Made by a program: the position numbers and the translations under genes. A stretch of DNA of 49,942 nt from an uncultured Porphyromonadaceae bacterium (GTDB lineage: Bacteria; Bacteroidota; Bacteroidia; Bacteroidales; Muribaculaceae). Every line of letters begins with the position of its first letter. The stretch's first letter is position 1. The notes under the pieces were generated by a model, which did not search any database, was not told the DNA's origin, and saw nothing but the letters and a program-made list of their open reading frames with translations. Shown here one piece after another: positions 1-8,781 of the stretch. The DNA lies in assembly GCA_937901905.1 (NCBI GenBank), contig CALDIF010000090.1, forward strand, positions 1 to 49,942, given 5' to 3'.

Positions 1-30
1 GACACCGTGGGCATGGTGAATGAGAGTGAA

Positions 31-95
31 GTCGGCTGAAAGCCGACCCATCTGCCCATGCCGTATATCGGCAGATGAGTCGCCCATCGGGCGAC
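31..95. repeat. Three consecutive perfect hairpins
   Basis: Three back-to-back inverted repeats are visible: GTCGGCT/AGCCGAC (31-37 with 41-47), CATCTGCC/GGCAGATG (49-56 with 70-77) and GTCGCCC/GGGCGAC (79-85 with 89-95). They sit at the window edge next to a larger intergenic repeat. No gene is supported in 1-299. The hairpins could be terminator or processing structures of a transcript, or modules of a dispersed Bacteroidales repeat; the sequence alone does not decide. Confidence 0.6.
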
Positions 96-151
96 ATTAT
101 ATAGTGTGTGCTCCACCTACGGTCATCTATATGGTCCGACCTCCGGTCGAT

Positions 152-284
152 GAGATATAGCCTCCTACAGAGGCTGCGTGCGGTGTCGTCACGGACTGTC
201 CGCAGGTTACGCCGCGCTCCACCCGACGGTTACCTATATTTCACCCTCACGGGCTATACCTTGAATTTACGAAATTTTACGAGA
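152..284 (+). repeat. Intergenic repeat, copy A (inverted partner at 5476-5604)
   Basis: About 130 bp that matches the reverse complement of 5476-5604 at roughly 80% by eye. Shared blocks include GAGGCTGCGTGCGGTGTCGT, GCTCCACCCGACGGTTA and, further along, GCGATACC/GCTATACC followed by TGAATTT and TTTACGAG. It contains a small AGCCTC/GAGGCT hairpin. The two copies bracket the nuclease and surface-protein genes in opposite orientation. No transposase or terminal direct repeat is visible, so this looks like a dispersed non-coding repeat rather than an IS end. Confidence 0.7.
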
Positions 285-299
285 GACAGAGCGCCGTCA

Positions 300-1700
300 C
301 TAATCGTCCAACGATGCACCGCTACTCCAATAGGAGGTATCCAATGTCGCCTCAACGGCAGTCTCGATGTCGTCGGGGAGATTGCAGAAGAAGTCGATGC
401 CCGTCCGCTGCTCCAACTCGTCGATGGTGATATACTCTGCCGACTGACGTTCGCTCGTCGAATTGTAGTGATAAGTCCAGATGCCCATCGCCTTATAGGT
501 ATCAGTACTCTTGTTATAAGCGAGGAATGCCATGTAGAAGTACTTGGGTACCGGCAGGCGGTTGTTGCACTGAACCGAGAGAAGCCCCGATGAGGTCGAC
601 CCGTTCAGTGTCACATCATCAATTGTGGCGGCCTTGACAATATACAACGTGTCGCACAAGTTAGCCCACGACCGCAACTTCTGCTCTATCGTGTTCCATT
701 GTCCGCTATTGTGATTACTGTATTGAGGTTGCATATTACTCATGTAGAACGTCTGACTATTTTGCTCACTCGAACACAAACGGTCGGAACTGGGGCATAA
801 ATGTCCTCTTGAGAAACCGCTACCGCTATAGTCACTCGTAGTGGAACGCGTTGACGACGGCAACTCCGTATCGGCCTTGAATGCATCGTTGCGCGAGACA
901 TTTTGCGCGTTGTTGCCGGCGTGCATCTGATAGCAGGTCCACCGATTTGCTTTTTTGCTATTGTCCCACTCGAGGGCAAAGGTAACGCCGTAAGCCGTCG
1001 TTGACTTCTGCACCCACGACGTGGTGTTATCGTCGCTGATGTGAGGCACCTCAAGACGCCAGAAGCCCGCCGACTTGGGCGTGTAGGACATCGAGCCGTT
1101 ATTCACAGTCCAATTGCTGCTGTGCCAATTGGCATTGACGTTGTTATCGCTGCCCGACGAACTGTAGGTGAACGTTGCCGAGGCGACACCGCTACTCACA
1201 CCGTTCAACACCGCCATCGCCTGCAACGTACACGTCGCGCTGACGCTTACCGTCAGTCCCGACGAACCGGTACCGGCAAAATTGCTGCTGCTCGGCGTTG
1301 TGCCGTTGGTGGTATAATAAATTGTTGCACCGCTCGTGCTACACGTGATTGTCACAGTCGTTGCACTCGTGATTGTACCGCCATTGGGCGAAATCACAGG
1401 CGTGGAAACCGATGTGACACCACCGGTCAACGTGAGCGACTCCATCTGTGAGTACAACAAGTCGATACTCACCGTTGTTCCGTGAGGATAAATCTTTACA
1501 CCCTCGCCGGTAGTGGTGCCGAAGTCCCCACCCACGTACCTCACACTGTCAACCTCGGTCGACGTTGACGACACGTCATAGGTGTAAACCGTGCCGTTCT
1601 TCATCGTGACAGTCAGCGTTTGTGCCGACAAGGTCATCACATTCACCGCAACCAACACGAGGATTGCTACCTTTGCTATGTTATTGATAATTGTCTTCAT
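300..1700 (-). CDS. Secreted DNA/RNA non-specific endonuclease with a CHB_HEX_C-like domain
   Basis: A 466-residue exported nuclease predicted to cut DNA and RNA outside the cytoplasm. Residues 1-26 form a signal peptide (MKTIINNIAKVAILVLV...). Residues about 97-180 resemble the chitobiase/beta-hexosaminidase C-terminal-like domain (PVISPNGGTI..., IYYTTNGTTPS), a beta-sandwich common in Bacteroidetes surface proteins. Residues about 215-455 are the NUC1 nuclease domain, with the catalytic signature SRGHLCPSSDR at 297-307; the usual DRGH has Ser in place of Asp, but the Arg-Gly-His core is kept. An AGGAGG lies just before the ATG. It starts 18 bp after the large surface-protein gene, so the two are probably co-transcribed. 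The family assignment is firm; the role (scavenging, matrix degradation or defence) is not shown by sequence. Confidence 0.88.
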   Translation of the reverse strand: MKTIINNIAKVAILVLVAVNVMTLSAQTLTVTMKNGTVYTYDVSSTSTEVDSVRYVGGDFGTTTGEGVKIYPHGTTVSIDLLYSQMESLTLTGGVTSVSTPVISPNGGTITSATTVTITCSTSGATIYYTTNGTTPSSSNFAGTGSSGLTVSVSATCTLQAMAVLNGVSSGVASATFTYSSSGSDNNVNANWHSSNWTVNNGSMSYTPKSAGFWRLEVPHISDDNTTSWVQKSTTAYGVTFALEWDNSKKANRWTCYQMHAGNNAQNVSRNDAFKADTELPSSTRSTTSDYSGSGFSRGHLCPSSDRLCSSEQNSQTFYMSNMQPQYSNHNSGQWNTIEQKLRSWANLCDTLYIVKAATIDDVTLNGSTSSGLLSVQCNNRLPVPKYFYMAFLAYNKSTDTYKAMGIWTYHYNSTSERQSAEYITIDELEQRTGIDFFCNLPDDIETAVEATLDTSYWSSGASLDD

Positions 1701-1718
1701 AGTCGTGTCCTCCTGCCG

Positions 1719-4700
1719 TTATCGATTAGTTTGTTTGATTACTTTCTTGCCGTCAACTATGTATATCCCGGGTGGCAACAGTTCCCAATCATCGGGCATT
1801 TTAACACCCATCATGTTGAAAGTGCCGGTACGCACCACATTCACCTCATCGGTGATGATGTCGTCAATGCCGGTAATCACCACACTCGTACCCGTGTCAC
1901 CGAGGACAAGGTTCACTCCTTGATTGGCAGGCGAACTGATATATGCCCCTGTACCGTCAACACTATTGTTTTCGCTTGATGCCCAGCCCACACTGCCGGT
2001 GCTTGTAATCACCTTGTAGGTATGGTCAGATGTGCTCAGCGTCGTTGGCGAATATGTGCCCTGCAGGGTGTAGGTGTCACCGCTTGAGATAACCCGACGC
2101 GGAGCCGGATTTACCGTACCCGAAGCCACAACATTGTGGCTCACCGCCTGCGCTGCCGTGTTGCTCAATGTAACATTGTTAAGCACCATCGACGAGATGT
2201 CCTCGTCGGATTTCACCAAATAGGGTTTGCCCGCCTCGATTGAACTCACGGCGGTGAAAATCATGTTGCCGGCATCGTAGGTGGCACCACTCGTGCCGGT
2301 CACCGTGCCTTGCTCCAGACCTGTGTACTCCATCACCTCGCCGTCAAAGTCATCGATACCGAACGGCACGGTGAGCGGAGTCCACACGCCGGCAGTGAAT
2401 GAGCGCTCGAGACGGACTGTAGTTCCGCTAATTGCGCCGGAGGGCGAACTGAAGTTCCTTGACGAGTCGACCACGTAGGTCAATACGGGTTCCTCGTTCT
2501 CACTGACGGGATACAGCACATCGCTGCCGCCGACGATAGCACTCACGTCGACAATAGCGCCCGTGTAAGGTGCCGCATATCCGGTCGTGGAGAACTTGTC
2601 GGTGAGTGACGGTTGGTTGCCGTCTATAGTGATGTCCTCAATAACGACCCAGTCGGCGAGGTTGGCTGCGAGGTCGCTCGTCGTGACATCAGTCTTGGGC
2701 AGTGTCTGTGCCTCGGTGATGGGGTCGGCAATGACAAGGAAGGCGGTCGTCGTGTTCTCCTCCACCTTGAACAATGGCATGCCGTTAGCATCTGTGCCGT
2801 ATTCACCCGTTATCCAACCGGCAAGGTGTTGATTGTAAGCCAACGGACGATTGGGAGTGAGTCCTTGCATCAAGATAGCACCGGTATTGTCGCGCACATA
2901 GGCATCGGTGGTACCGGCCGTGGAGCCCGCCTCAACGTGGAGTACGCGAGCATTATAACTGTCGGACAAATGCAAGCGCACCACAGTGCCTGTAGCCACT
3001 GCCTTGAAGGCGGCAATACCCTCAACGGTAGTCACTGTACTCGTGCTGCCCGTGGTGGTGTAGGTGACTGTGATTGTATTGATTTTAATAGTGGCACCGG
3101 CAGTGAACGTAACGCTCGATGCACTACCTGTCCAAGTTCCCTCACTATACGCGCCCGATGACGGAGTGAGCGCACTGATGCTTGAGCCGGCAATCACTAT
3201 TGACGTGATTGTACAGCCCTCGGACACTGCAAACGTCAGTTTACCACCGTCTTTATAAACGCGCAGGTCATAAGTGCTGTTGCTGTTCCACACGCGCGTA
3301 GGCGTTGTGCCGTCGCTCGAGGTCAATGACACTTGATTGACGGTATAGGTATTCCCGGCTATGCCCGTTCCTGCGCCTGAACTCGGCAGCGTAATTCCCA
3401 ATGCATTCAATCCATCGGTCGTATTAAAGATATACGTTGCCGTCTCGGTTGACAAAGTCTGCTGAGCGAAAGTTGCGCTCACGGCAACGTCGTGGCCGGG
3501 CATTGAGAAGGTGTATTGATTACTGCTCACGCTACTCGTCACGTCGCTGCCGTCGACCGTCAACGTTGACAACTGATAGCCTGTGGTGGGCGTGACGGTA
3601 ATGGTAACCGTCGCGCCCTCGGCAATACCGGACGTCGAGGTCGCACTCACGCTGCCGCCGGTCACCGTGCCGGTGCCCGTTATCGAGTAGGTCTCGACCC
3701 CAGTCCCGGCAGAAACTTCCTCTAACTTCACCTCGTCAAGGAAGAAACGAGAGTTGGATGCCGCATTTCCTTGCCATGTGATTGTCAGTGAGGAGGATGT
3801 AGCCTGAACGTAAACAGTATACACTGTCCAAGCACCTTTGACCAAGCTCTCAGAGGATATTGTAGTGGTGCAAGCAGCATCAGAGTATAACTTTCCGCCC
3901 GTTGCCGAAATGGGCAATGTCGTAGCCTCGCTACTACTGTTCCATGCAGCTGCTTTGAAAGTCAGTTTATAGGTGCTGCCGTCGGTGACCGTAATTGATG
4001 GCGTGGTTGCAACACCTTTCTTTGAGGTTGTGCCGAATTTGGCACATTGCGATGCGCCATTTGCATTCTCCACAGTCCAACCAGTGTTGTCCGCAGTCAG
4101 AGTTGATGATGCGATAGATCCACTCCATGCGTCATCGTTTCCACCGGTACCAGTTGTGTTATCCCACGACTCGTAGAAGATGTAAGAGGGTATATCCTCG
4201 AAGGCGAAGACCACCGTCACGGCCTGACCCGGCATCGTGAAAGTGTAGTCACTCTGATTAATCGTCACGCTCGACGGCGTGACGGTCGTGTTTGTCCAGT
4301 CGACTTGCTTGCCGCTTGGAATGGTCGGTGTCAGGGTCACCGTCTGCCCCTCATAGGCACTCGTGGGCGACGCGGTGCCATTGGTCACAGAAATCGAATA
4401 GGTCGGCAGGGCGGAGAACGTGGCGGATACAGTCACGTCGCTCGCCGGCATCGAGAATGTCGCGGTGTTGCCGCTGATGGCGGCCGTGGGTGCGGTAACT
4501 CCGCTCTCGGTCGGGGTGACGGTCACTGTTGCAAGCTGATAGCCCACCGACGGAGTAGCCGTCACGGTCACAGTGGCATTCTCGGCGATGCCCGAAGTCG
4601 GACTGACAGAAATCGAGCCGTTGCTCAACCCGGTCGCCGCCGTCGCGGTGTAAGTAGTGACAGGTGTGGTGCCACCGCCGGAAGCCTCGTAAGTAACGAC

Positions 4701-5213
4701 AATAACGCCTCCCGTTACTGTGCCGCTAGTAAACTTAGCTGTTGAGAGAAGCTTAAAATACGTTATCTGAGAAGAAGCATCAAAAGCCCAAGTAAATGTA
4801 TTATCACCAGAAAGAGTTCCTGATGTAGCACCACTAACACTTGTAACACTACCTTGTGAACTTGTTCCAGTTGCAGCATACATCTGATTTTGGAATTTAT
4901 TAGTTCCACTAGCACTTTCACTAGCACTTTCAGTAAACTCAATCTTTGTGATATAACCAGGTATAGCACTAGTATTATAAATGTAAAAGTTGTCTGAAGC
5001 ATCAGTTTTGTTTCCACGAACTTGGCCATTTCCTGGCGCATAATTGCAAGCAGTAAAACCAACGCCATCAATAGTGCTACTTGTTGCTTCTGTAATTATC
5101 CAATTACCAGTCCCATTAGCATAACCTGTCATGGTTATAGTAATGGTCTCGTCTGCCCGGCCGACGCCATAGGCGAGGATAAATACGATTAGAAATGAAA
5201 ACAGTTTTCTCAT
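1719..5213 (-). CDS. Large secreted repeat-containing surface protein
   Basis: About 1164 residues, taking the ATG at 5213 (MRKLFSFLIVFILAYGVGRA) because the signal peptide begins there. The protein is rich in Ser, Thr and Gly. After an N-terminal domain of about 160 residues come several modules resembling divergent InlB B-repeat/bacterial-repeat domains: each has a block like GTASPTSAYEGQTVTLTPT or ISVSPTSGIAENATVTVTAT and ends near FSMPASDVTVSATFS or FSMPGHDVAVSATF. A jelly-roll-like stretch (FYESWDNTTGTGGNDDAW...) lies between repeats. The C terminus (GIYIVDGKKVIKQTNR) resembles the short C-terminal tags of exported Bacteroidetes proteins. It probably acts as a surface adhesin or binding protein; no catalytic motif was recognised. 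The DNA for the first ~160 residues is markedly AT-richer than the rest. Confidence 0.75.
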   Translation of the reverse strand: MRKLFSFLIVFILAYGVGRADETITITMTGYANGTGNWIITEATSSTIDGVGFTACNYAPGNGQVRGNKTDASDNFYIYNTSAIPGYITKIEFTESASESASGTNKFQNQMYAATGTSSQGSVTSVSGATSGTLSGDNTFTWAFDASSQITYFKLLSTAKFTSGTVTGGVIVVTYEASGGGTTPVTTYTATAATGLSNGSISVSPTSGIAENATVTVTATPSVGYQLATVTVTPTESGVTAPTAAISGNTATFSMPASDVTVSATFSALPTYSISVTNGTASPTSAYEGQTVTLTPTIPSGKQVDWTNTTVTPSSVTINQSDYTFTMPGQAVTVVFAFEDIPSYIFYESWDNTTGTGGNDDAWSGSIASSTLTADNTGWTVENANGASQCAKFGTTSKKGVATTPSITVTDGSTYKLTFKAAAWNSSSEATTLPISATGGKLYSDAACTTTISSESLVKGAWTVYTVYVQATSSSLTITWQGNAASNSRFFLDEVKLEEVSAGTGVETYSITGTGTVTGGSVSATSTSGIAEGATVTITVTPTTGYQLSTLTVDGSDVTSSVSSNQYTFSMPGHDVAVSATFAQQTLSTETATYIFNTTDGLNALGITLPSSGAGTGIAGNTYTVNQVSLTSSDGTTPTRVWNSNSTYDLRVYKDGGKLTFAVSEGCTITSIVIAGSSISALTPSSGAYSEGTWTGSASSVTFTAGATIKINTITVTYTTTGSTSTVTTVEGIAAFKAVATGTVVRLHLSDSYNARVLHVEAGSTAGTTDAYVRDNTGAILMQGLTPNRPLAYNQHLAGWITGEYGTDANGMPLFKVEENTTTAFLVIADPITEAQTLPKTDVTTSDLAANLADWVVIEDITIDGNQPSLTDKFSTTGYAAPYTGAIVDVSAIVGGSDVLYPVSENEEPVLTYVVDSSRNFSSPSGAISGTTVRLERSFTAGVWTPLTVPFGIDDFDGEVMEYTGLEQGTVTGTSGATYDAGNMIFTAVSSIEAGKPYLVKSDEDISSMVLNNVTLSNTAAQAVSHNVVASGTVNPAPRRVISSGDTYTLQGTYSPTTLSTSDHTYKVITSTGSVGWASSENNSVDGTGAYISSPANQGVNLVLGDTGTSVVITGIDDIITDEVNVVRTGTFNMMGVKMPDDWELLPPGIYIVDGKKVIKQTNR

Positions 5214-5475
5214 TATGGTAGTTTTAAGTTTATGTTTAGTTCTAAAGGTTAAAGGCACTCAATTCCACCGAACGGTTAAGTTTTGAAAGATAAGCATAAT
5301 TTTCTGTTCATCAACTATTTCTCCCTCATTTTAACCCTAAAATTCAGCGAAAACCCTCATATTCATTGCCAACCGCACGATTGTGTTCAAATCGGGAAAG
5401 GACGGTAGCAATAAAACACCTGCAAAAACCGATAATCCTTCTTTTACGTCTATTCTCCTCGTAAATCAGTAAAAC
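5214..5475. other. Gene-free AT-rich stretch upstream of the surface-protein gene
   Basis: No supportable gene. It must hold the promoter of the leftward surface-protein/nuclease pair, but I could not pick a convincing TTTG/TAnnTTTG pair. It contains the short recurring phrase AAAACCCTCGTAAAT and variants (around 5346-5360 and 5471-5485), which may be decayed repeat units. Confidence 0.4.
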
Positions 5476-5604
5476 CCTCGTAAATATCGCAAATTCACGG
5501 TATCGCCCACAAGGGCGAAATTCAGTTAACCGTCGGGTGGAGCGCAGCGCAACCTACTGATCGCAGACGACACCGCACGCAGCCTCGGGAGGAGGCTATA
5601 TATC
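5476..5604 (-). repeat. Intergenic repeat, copy B (inverted partner of 152-284)
   Basis: Reading the minus strand gives the same order of blocks as copy A: ATATAGCCTCCT, GAGGCTGCGTGCGGTGTCGT, GCTCCACCCGACGGTTA, GCGATACC, TTTACGAGG. It lies between the start of the surface-protein gene and the end of the dipeptidase gene. Together with copy A it forms a long inverted repeat about 5.2 kb apart, a substrate for inversion by homologous recombination. Confidence 0.7.
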
Positions 5605-5636
5605 ACCCATCACCGGGTGTTGGTGTAACTGTGGGA

Positions 5637-6305
5637 TCAGAAATCGAGCAGACGCAAGCGACGACGCGCCTCGGGCATCTTGTATCGCGTGAAGTGCCAC
5701 CACTCACGCGAGAACGTGCCGAAGCCGGCACCCGTCATCACACGACGCAATAACTCGCGATTGCGTCGTGCCTCGGCACTGATGAGCCCCCGACGCACGA
5801 GCGACGCCTCGGCTGTAATGTGCGCAGCCTCGTTAAACGTGTCGAATGGTGTACCCATATCCACGACCTCACCATTGAGGGTGAGACCTATGTCTACTGC
5901 CATACCGTAGTTGTGGGGACCGCCGCGATGAGGACGCGCAACGTAACGCTCGTTGGGTGTGCCCTTGACACAATTCCACATGATGCGTTGCACACTCAAC
6001 GGACGTGCGGCATCATAGATAATGAAACCATAACCCTCGTCGACGCACTTCAACGCGGTGAGTGCGACAAGCAAGGAGCGTGCCGTCTCGGGTGTGAGAT
6101 AGGCACGAGAGAGCGAACCGTACATTTCACGACCCACGAAATTGTCGGTCGTGGCATAACGCAAATCTACGGTGATTGCACTGTTCAATGCACCCACATC
6201 AACCAACCCGGCTTGCTCCATCAACTCGTTGAGCGAGGGTGACGATTGAGCGTGTGTTGCCATGAACATCATCACCGCCAAAATCGACACGAAATGACGC
6301 ATCAC
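5637..6305 (-). CDS. D-alanyl-D-alanine dipeptidase (peptidase M15D, VanX/DdpX family)
   Basis: 222 residues with an N-terminal signal peptide ending near THAQ, so it acts in the periplasm. It should split the D-Ala-D-Ala dipeptide released during peptidoglycan turnover. The zinc-binding and catalytic signatures are present: HNYGMAVD (His131, Asp138) and EWWH (Glu201, His204), plus the substrate-side motif YDAARP near residue 97. Its start codon overlaps the stop of the upstream PBP gene by 4 bp (6302-6305), indicating translational coupling and a shared cell-wall role. There is no vanH or vanA ligase nearby, so a vancomycin-resistance role is not supported. Confidence 0.88.
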   Translation of the reverse strand: MMRHFVSILAVMMFMATHAQSSPSLNELMEQAGLVDVGALNSAITVDLRYATTDNFVGREMYGSLSRAYLTPETARSLLVALTALKCVDEGYGFIIYDAARPLSVQRIMWNCVKGTPNERYVARPHRGGPHNYGMAVDIGLTLNGEVVDMGTPFDTFNEAAHITAEASLVRRGLISAEARRNRELLRRVMTGAGFGTFSREWWHFTRYKMPEARRRLRLLDF

Positions 6306-8686
6306 TCAAACACTCCTTCGAACGACTCCTCACTCTCGGCACCACCACCGCCATCGCTGCTGCCGTTGTAGTGTCCCATCTCGCCCGCACACGGGTCAAA
6401 ACCGTTGGGGAACTTGAATTTGAGGGCTTGGGAATAGGGCAACTGATTGTTGGAGTAAATCTCTTTCATGTAAAGTCCGAACATAGGTAGTGCCGCTGCC
6501 GCACCTTGACCGATTGCCATACTGTTGAAGTGGATATAACGCTCTTCACCGCCTACCCACACTCCGGTAACCAATTCGGGAGTAAAGCCCATGAACCACG
6601 CGTCACTGTTATAGTTGGTAGTACCGGTTTTGCCACCTATCTCGGCCGTCAAGCCGTACACCGAGCGCAAGCGGGCACCGGTACCGTGGTTAACCACATT
6701 CATGAGCATTGATAACATCTTGAGTTGGGTATCCTCGCTCATAATTTCCTTTTGGGCGCCGCTGAACTCGGCTATCACGTTACCGCGATTATCGGTGATG
6801 CGCGACACGTACACCGGCGCGACACGCATACCGCCGTTGGCGAAAGCCGAGTAGGCCGCCACCATCTCGCGCAGGCTCACCTCGCACGCGCCGAGGCTCA
6901 ATGCCGGTGTCGCATCGAGTTTGCTCGTGATGCCGAACGAGTGCATCCACTCGGCGAGCAATTCGGGACGATACACCTCGTAACCCTGTTCTTGTATCCA
7001 GTTGGGCGACGTGCCCTCCATGAAGCCGGCACTGATGCTGTTGACCGAACTCGTCAAAGCCTGTAACAAGGTCATCGTGCCACCCACACCGCGTGGGTTC
7101 CACACGCTCGTGTACCAATGGATATCAGGCGAGCCACCCGGACGCACCGAGCATGGTGTCAAGCCGAACTCATTGATGGGATAGGAATACACAAACGGCT
7201 TGACAGTCGAGCCGATTTGACGGCGACCGGTCGCCACCATGTCGTACTTGAAGAAACGGAAATCGGGACCGCCCACATAGGCCTTCACGTAGCCGGTCAC
7301 AGGATCCATCGACATCATGCCACAGCGCAGGAACGTCTTGATGTATAACAGGGAGTCGAGCGGAGACATCGTCGTCTCGACCTCTCCGTCGTAACTGAAC
7401 ACTTTCATGGGCACCTTGGTGTTAAAGTTTTCCATGATTTGTTCCCACGAGAGTCCCTGCTTGTTGAGGATGCGATAACGCTCGGTTCGCTTGATCGCGT
7501 TGCGAATGAGTGCTTGCTTGACCTTGGCGCTACACTCGGCCGTGTTGTTGGTGTAGGGGTTGCGCATTCCTCCGCGCTCACGAATAAAAGCCGGTTGCAA
7601 TGTACCCGACATATGTTTGCGGACAGCATGCTCGGCAGCCTCTTGCATGCGCGAGTCTATCGTGGCATATATCTTGAGTCCGTCGGTATAGATGTCGTAG
7701 TGGCTGCCGTCGGACTTGGTATTCTTCAGACACCAGCCGTAGAGCGGATTGGTCGCCCACGCCACGCTGTCGTCAATAAAGGCTTGTTCGTTCCACGAGG
7801 CATAGTTCTTGCGCTTGGGTTCCTTGGCCGTCATCACACGACGCAACTCCTCACGGAAGTAAGGTGCCAAGCCGTCGTTGTGGTCTACCTTGTGATAACT
7901 GAGCACAAGCGGTAATTGCTTGAGCGAGTCGGCTTCGGCTTGTGTTATATATCCGCCCTTGACCATTTGGTCAAACACGACGTTGCGACGCCCTACGGTG
8001 CGCTCCTTGTGTCGCAGGGGATTGTAATACGACGGGTTCTTGCACATTCCCACCAAGGTTGCCGATTCCTGAATGTTGAGCATCGCCGGGTCTTTGCCGA
8101 AGTAAACAAATGCCGCCGTTTTGATACCCACGGCATTGTTCAAGAAGTCAAACTGGTTGAAGTACATCTGTACAATCTCGTCCTTGGTGTAATAACGCTC
8201 CAACTTGACAGCGATAACCCACTCTACGGGCTTTTGAATGGCACGCTCGAGCAAGCCGTTGCTCTCGGGCGAATATAACTGTTTTGCCAACTGTTGTGTA
8301 ATGGTCGAGCCACCGCCGGCACTGCGTTGTCCCATGAGCACGGTCTTGACCATGGCACGACCGATAGCGCGCAAGTCAATGCCACTGTGGTCGTAAAAAC
8401 GCGCGTCCTCGGTGGCGACAAGGGCTTGATGCAAGTAGGGCGATAACTGATCGAAATCAACGGCAACGCGATTGCCCTTGCTGCGATAATAGCGCCCCAT
8501 CTCAACGCCATCGGTGGTGAACACGGTTGATGCGAACTTGTCGGTGGGGTTCTTGAGTTGGTCAATAGCCGGCATATAACCTATCACACCGGCATAGACG
8601 AGCACGAACAACAACACCACGGCAAGCACTGCGACACCGAATGCCCACCACATCCATTTCACTATTCGGGAAAAATTCAATTTCAT
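6302..8686 (-). CDS. Bifunctional class A penicillin-binding protein (PBP1A-type)
   Basis: About 794 residues, using the ATG at 8686 (MKLNFSRIVKWMWW) in front of a single N-terminal membrane anchor; a Met 7 codons upstream is less likely. The glycosyltransferase domain shows ATEDARFYDHSGIDLRA (catalytic Glu near 93) and GGGSTITQQLAKQL. The transpeptidase domain shows the SxxK motif in GSTVKPF (near 492), SSVNS and KTGTT (near 682). It polymerises lipid II and cross-links peptides at the outer face of the inner membrane. The C terminus is a low-complexity Gly/Glu/Ser tail. It is co-transcribed with the dipeptidase through a 4-bp overlap. Confidence 0.93.
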   Translation of the reverse strand: MKLNFSRIVKWMWWAFGVAVLAVVLLFVLVYAGVIGYMPAIDQLKNPTDKFASTVFTTDGVEMGRYYRSKGNRVAVDFDQLSPYLHQALVATEDARFYDHSGIDLRAIGRAMVKTVLMGQRSAGGGSTITQQLAKQLYSPESNGLLERAIQKPVEWVIAVKLERYYTKDEIVQMYFNQFDFLNNAVGIKTAAFVYFGKDPAMLNIQESATLVGMCKNPSYYNPLRHKERTVGRRNVVFDQMVKGGYITQAEADSLKQLPLVLSYHKVDHNDGLAPYFREELRRVMTAKEPKRKNYASWNEQAFIDDSVAWATNPLYGWCLKNTKSDGSHYDIYTDGLKIYATIDSRMQEAAEHAVRKHMSGTLQPAFIRERGGMRNPYTNNTAECSAKVKQALIRNAIKRTERYRILNKQGLSWEQIMENFNTKVPMKVFSYDGEVETTMSPLDSLLYIKTFLRCGMMSMDPVTGYVKAYVGGPDFRFFKYDMVATGRRQIGSTVKPFVYSYPINEFGLTPCSVRPGGSPDIHWYTSVWNPRGVGGTMTLLQALTSSVNSISAGFMEGTSPNWIQEQGYEVYRPELLAEWMHSFGITSKLDATPALSLGACEVSLREMVAAYSAFANGGMRVAPVYVSRITDNRGNVIAEFSGAQKEIMSEDTQLKMLSMLMNVVNHGTGARLRSVYGLTAEIGGKTGTTNYNSDAWFMGFTPELVTGVWVGGEERYIHFNSMAIGQGAAAALPMFGLYMKEIYSNNQLPYSQALKFKFPNGFDPCAGEMGHYNGSSDGGGGAESEESFEGVFE

Positions 8687-8781
8687 ATCGTGTTTAGTTA
8701 TAAGCAATTCAAAAAAAACGGCTTCAAACTCAACCCTGTCAAGTGCAAGTAACTATAGTGCACGCACATTAAAAACTTTAA

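Noticed and set aside
1..16. GACACCGTGG at the window start matching the 18-bp repeat of the DUF4421 gene
   Set aside because: Only ten bases agree and the following sequence differs, so chance is likely.
108..593. 161-codon open frame at the left edge
   Set aside because: It runs through the hairpin and repeat region and into the antisense of the nuclease gene; no signal, domain or codon bias supports it.
297..1000. SRGH instead of DRGH as evidence of a dead nuclease
   Set aside because: The Arg-Gly-His core with the catalytic His is intact, and I recall variation at the first position in the family, so inactivity is not supported.
5637..6305. VanX-like gene as part of a vancomycin-resistance cluster
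   Set aside because: No vanH, vanA/B ligase or VanRS genes are nearby; coupling to a PBP fits peptidoglycan turnover.
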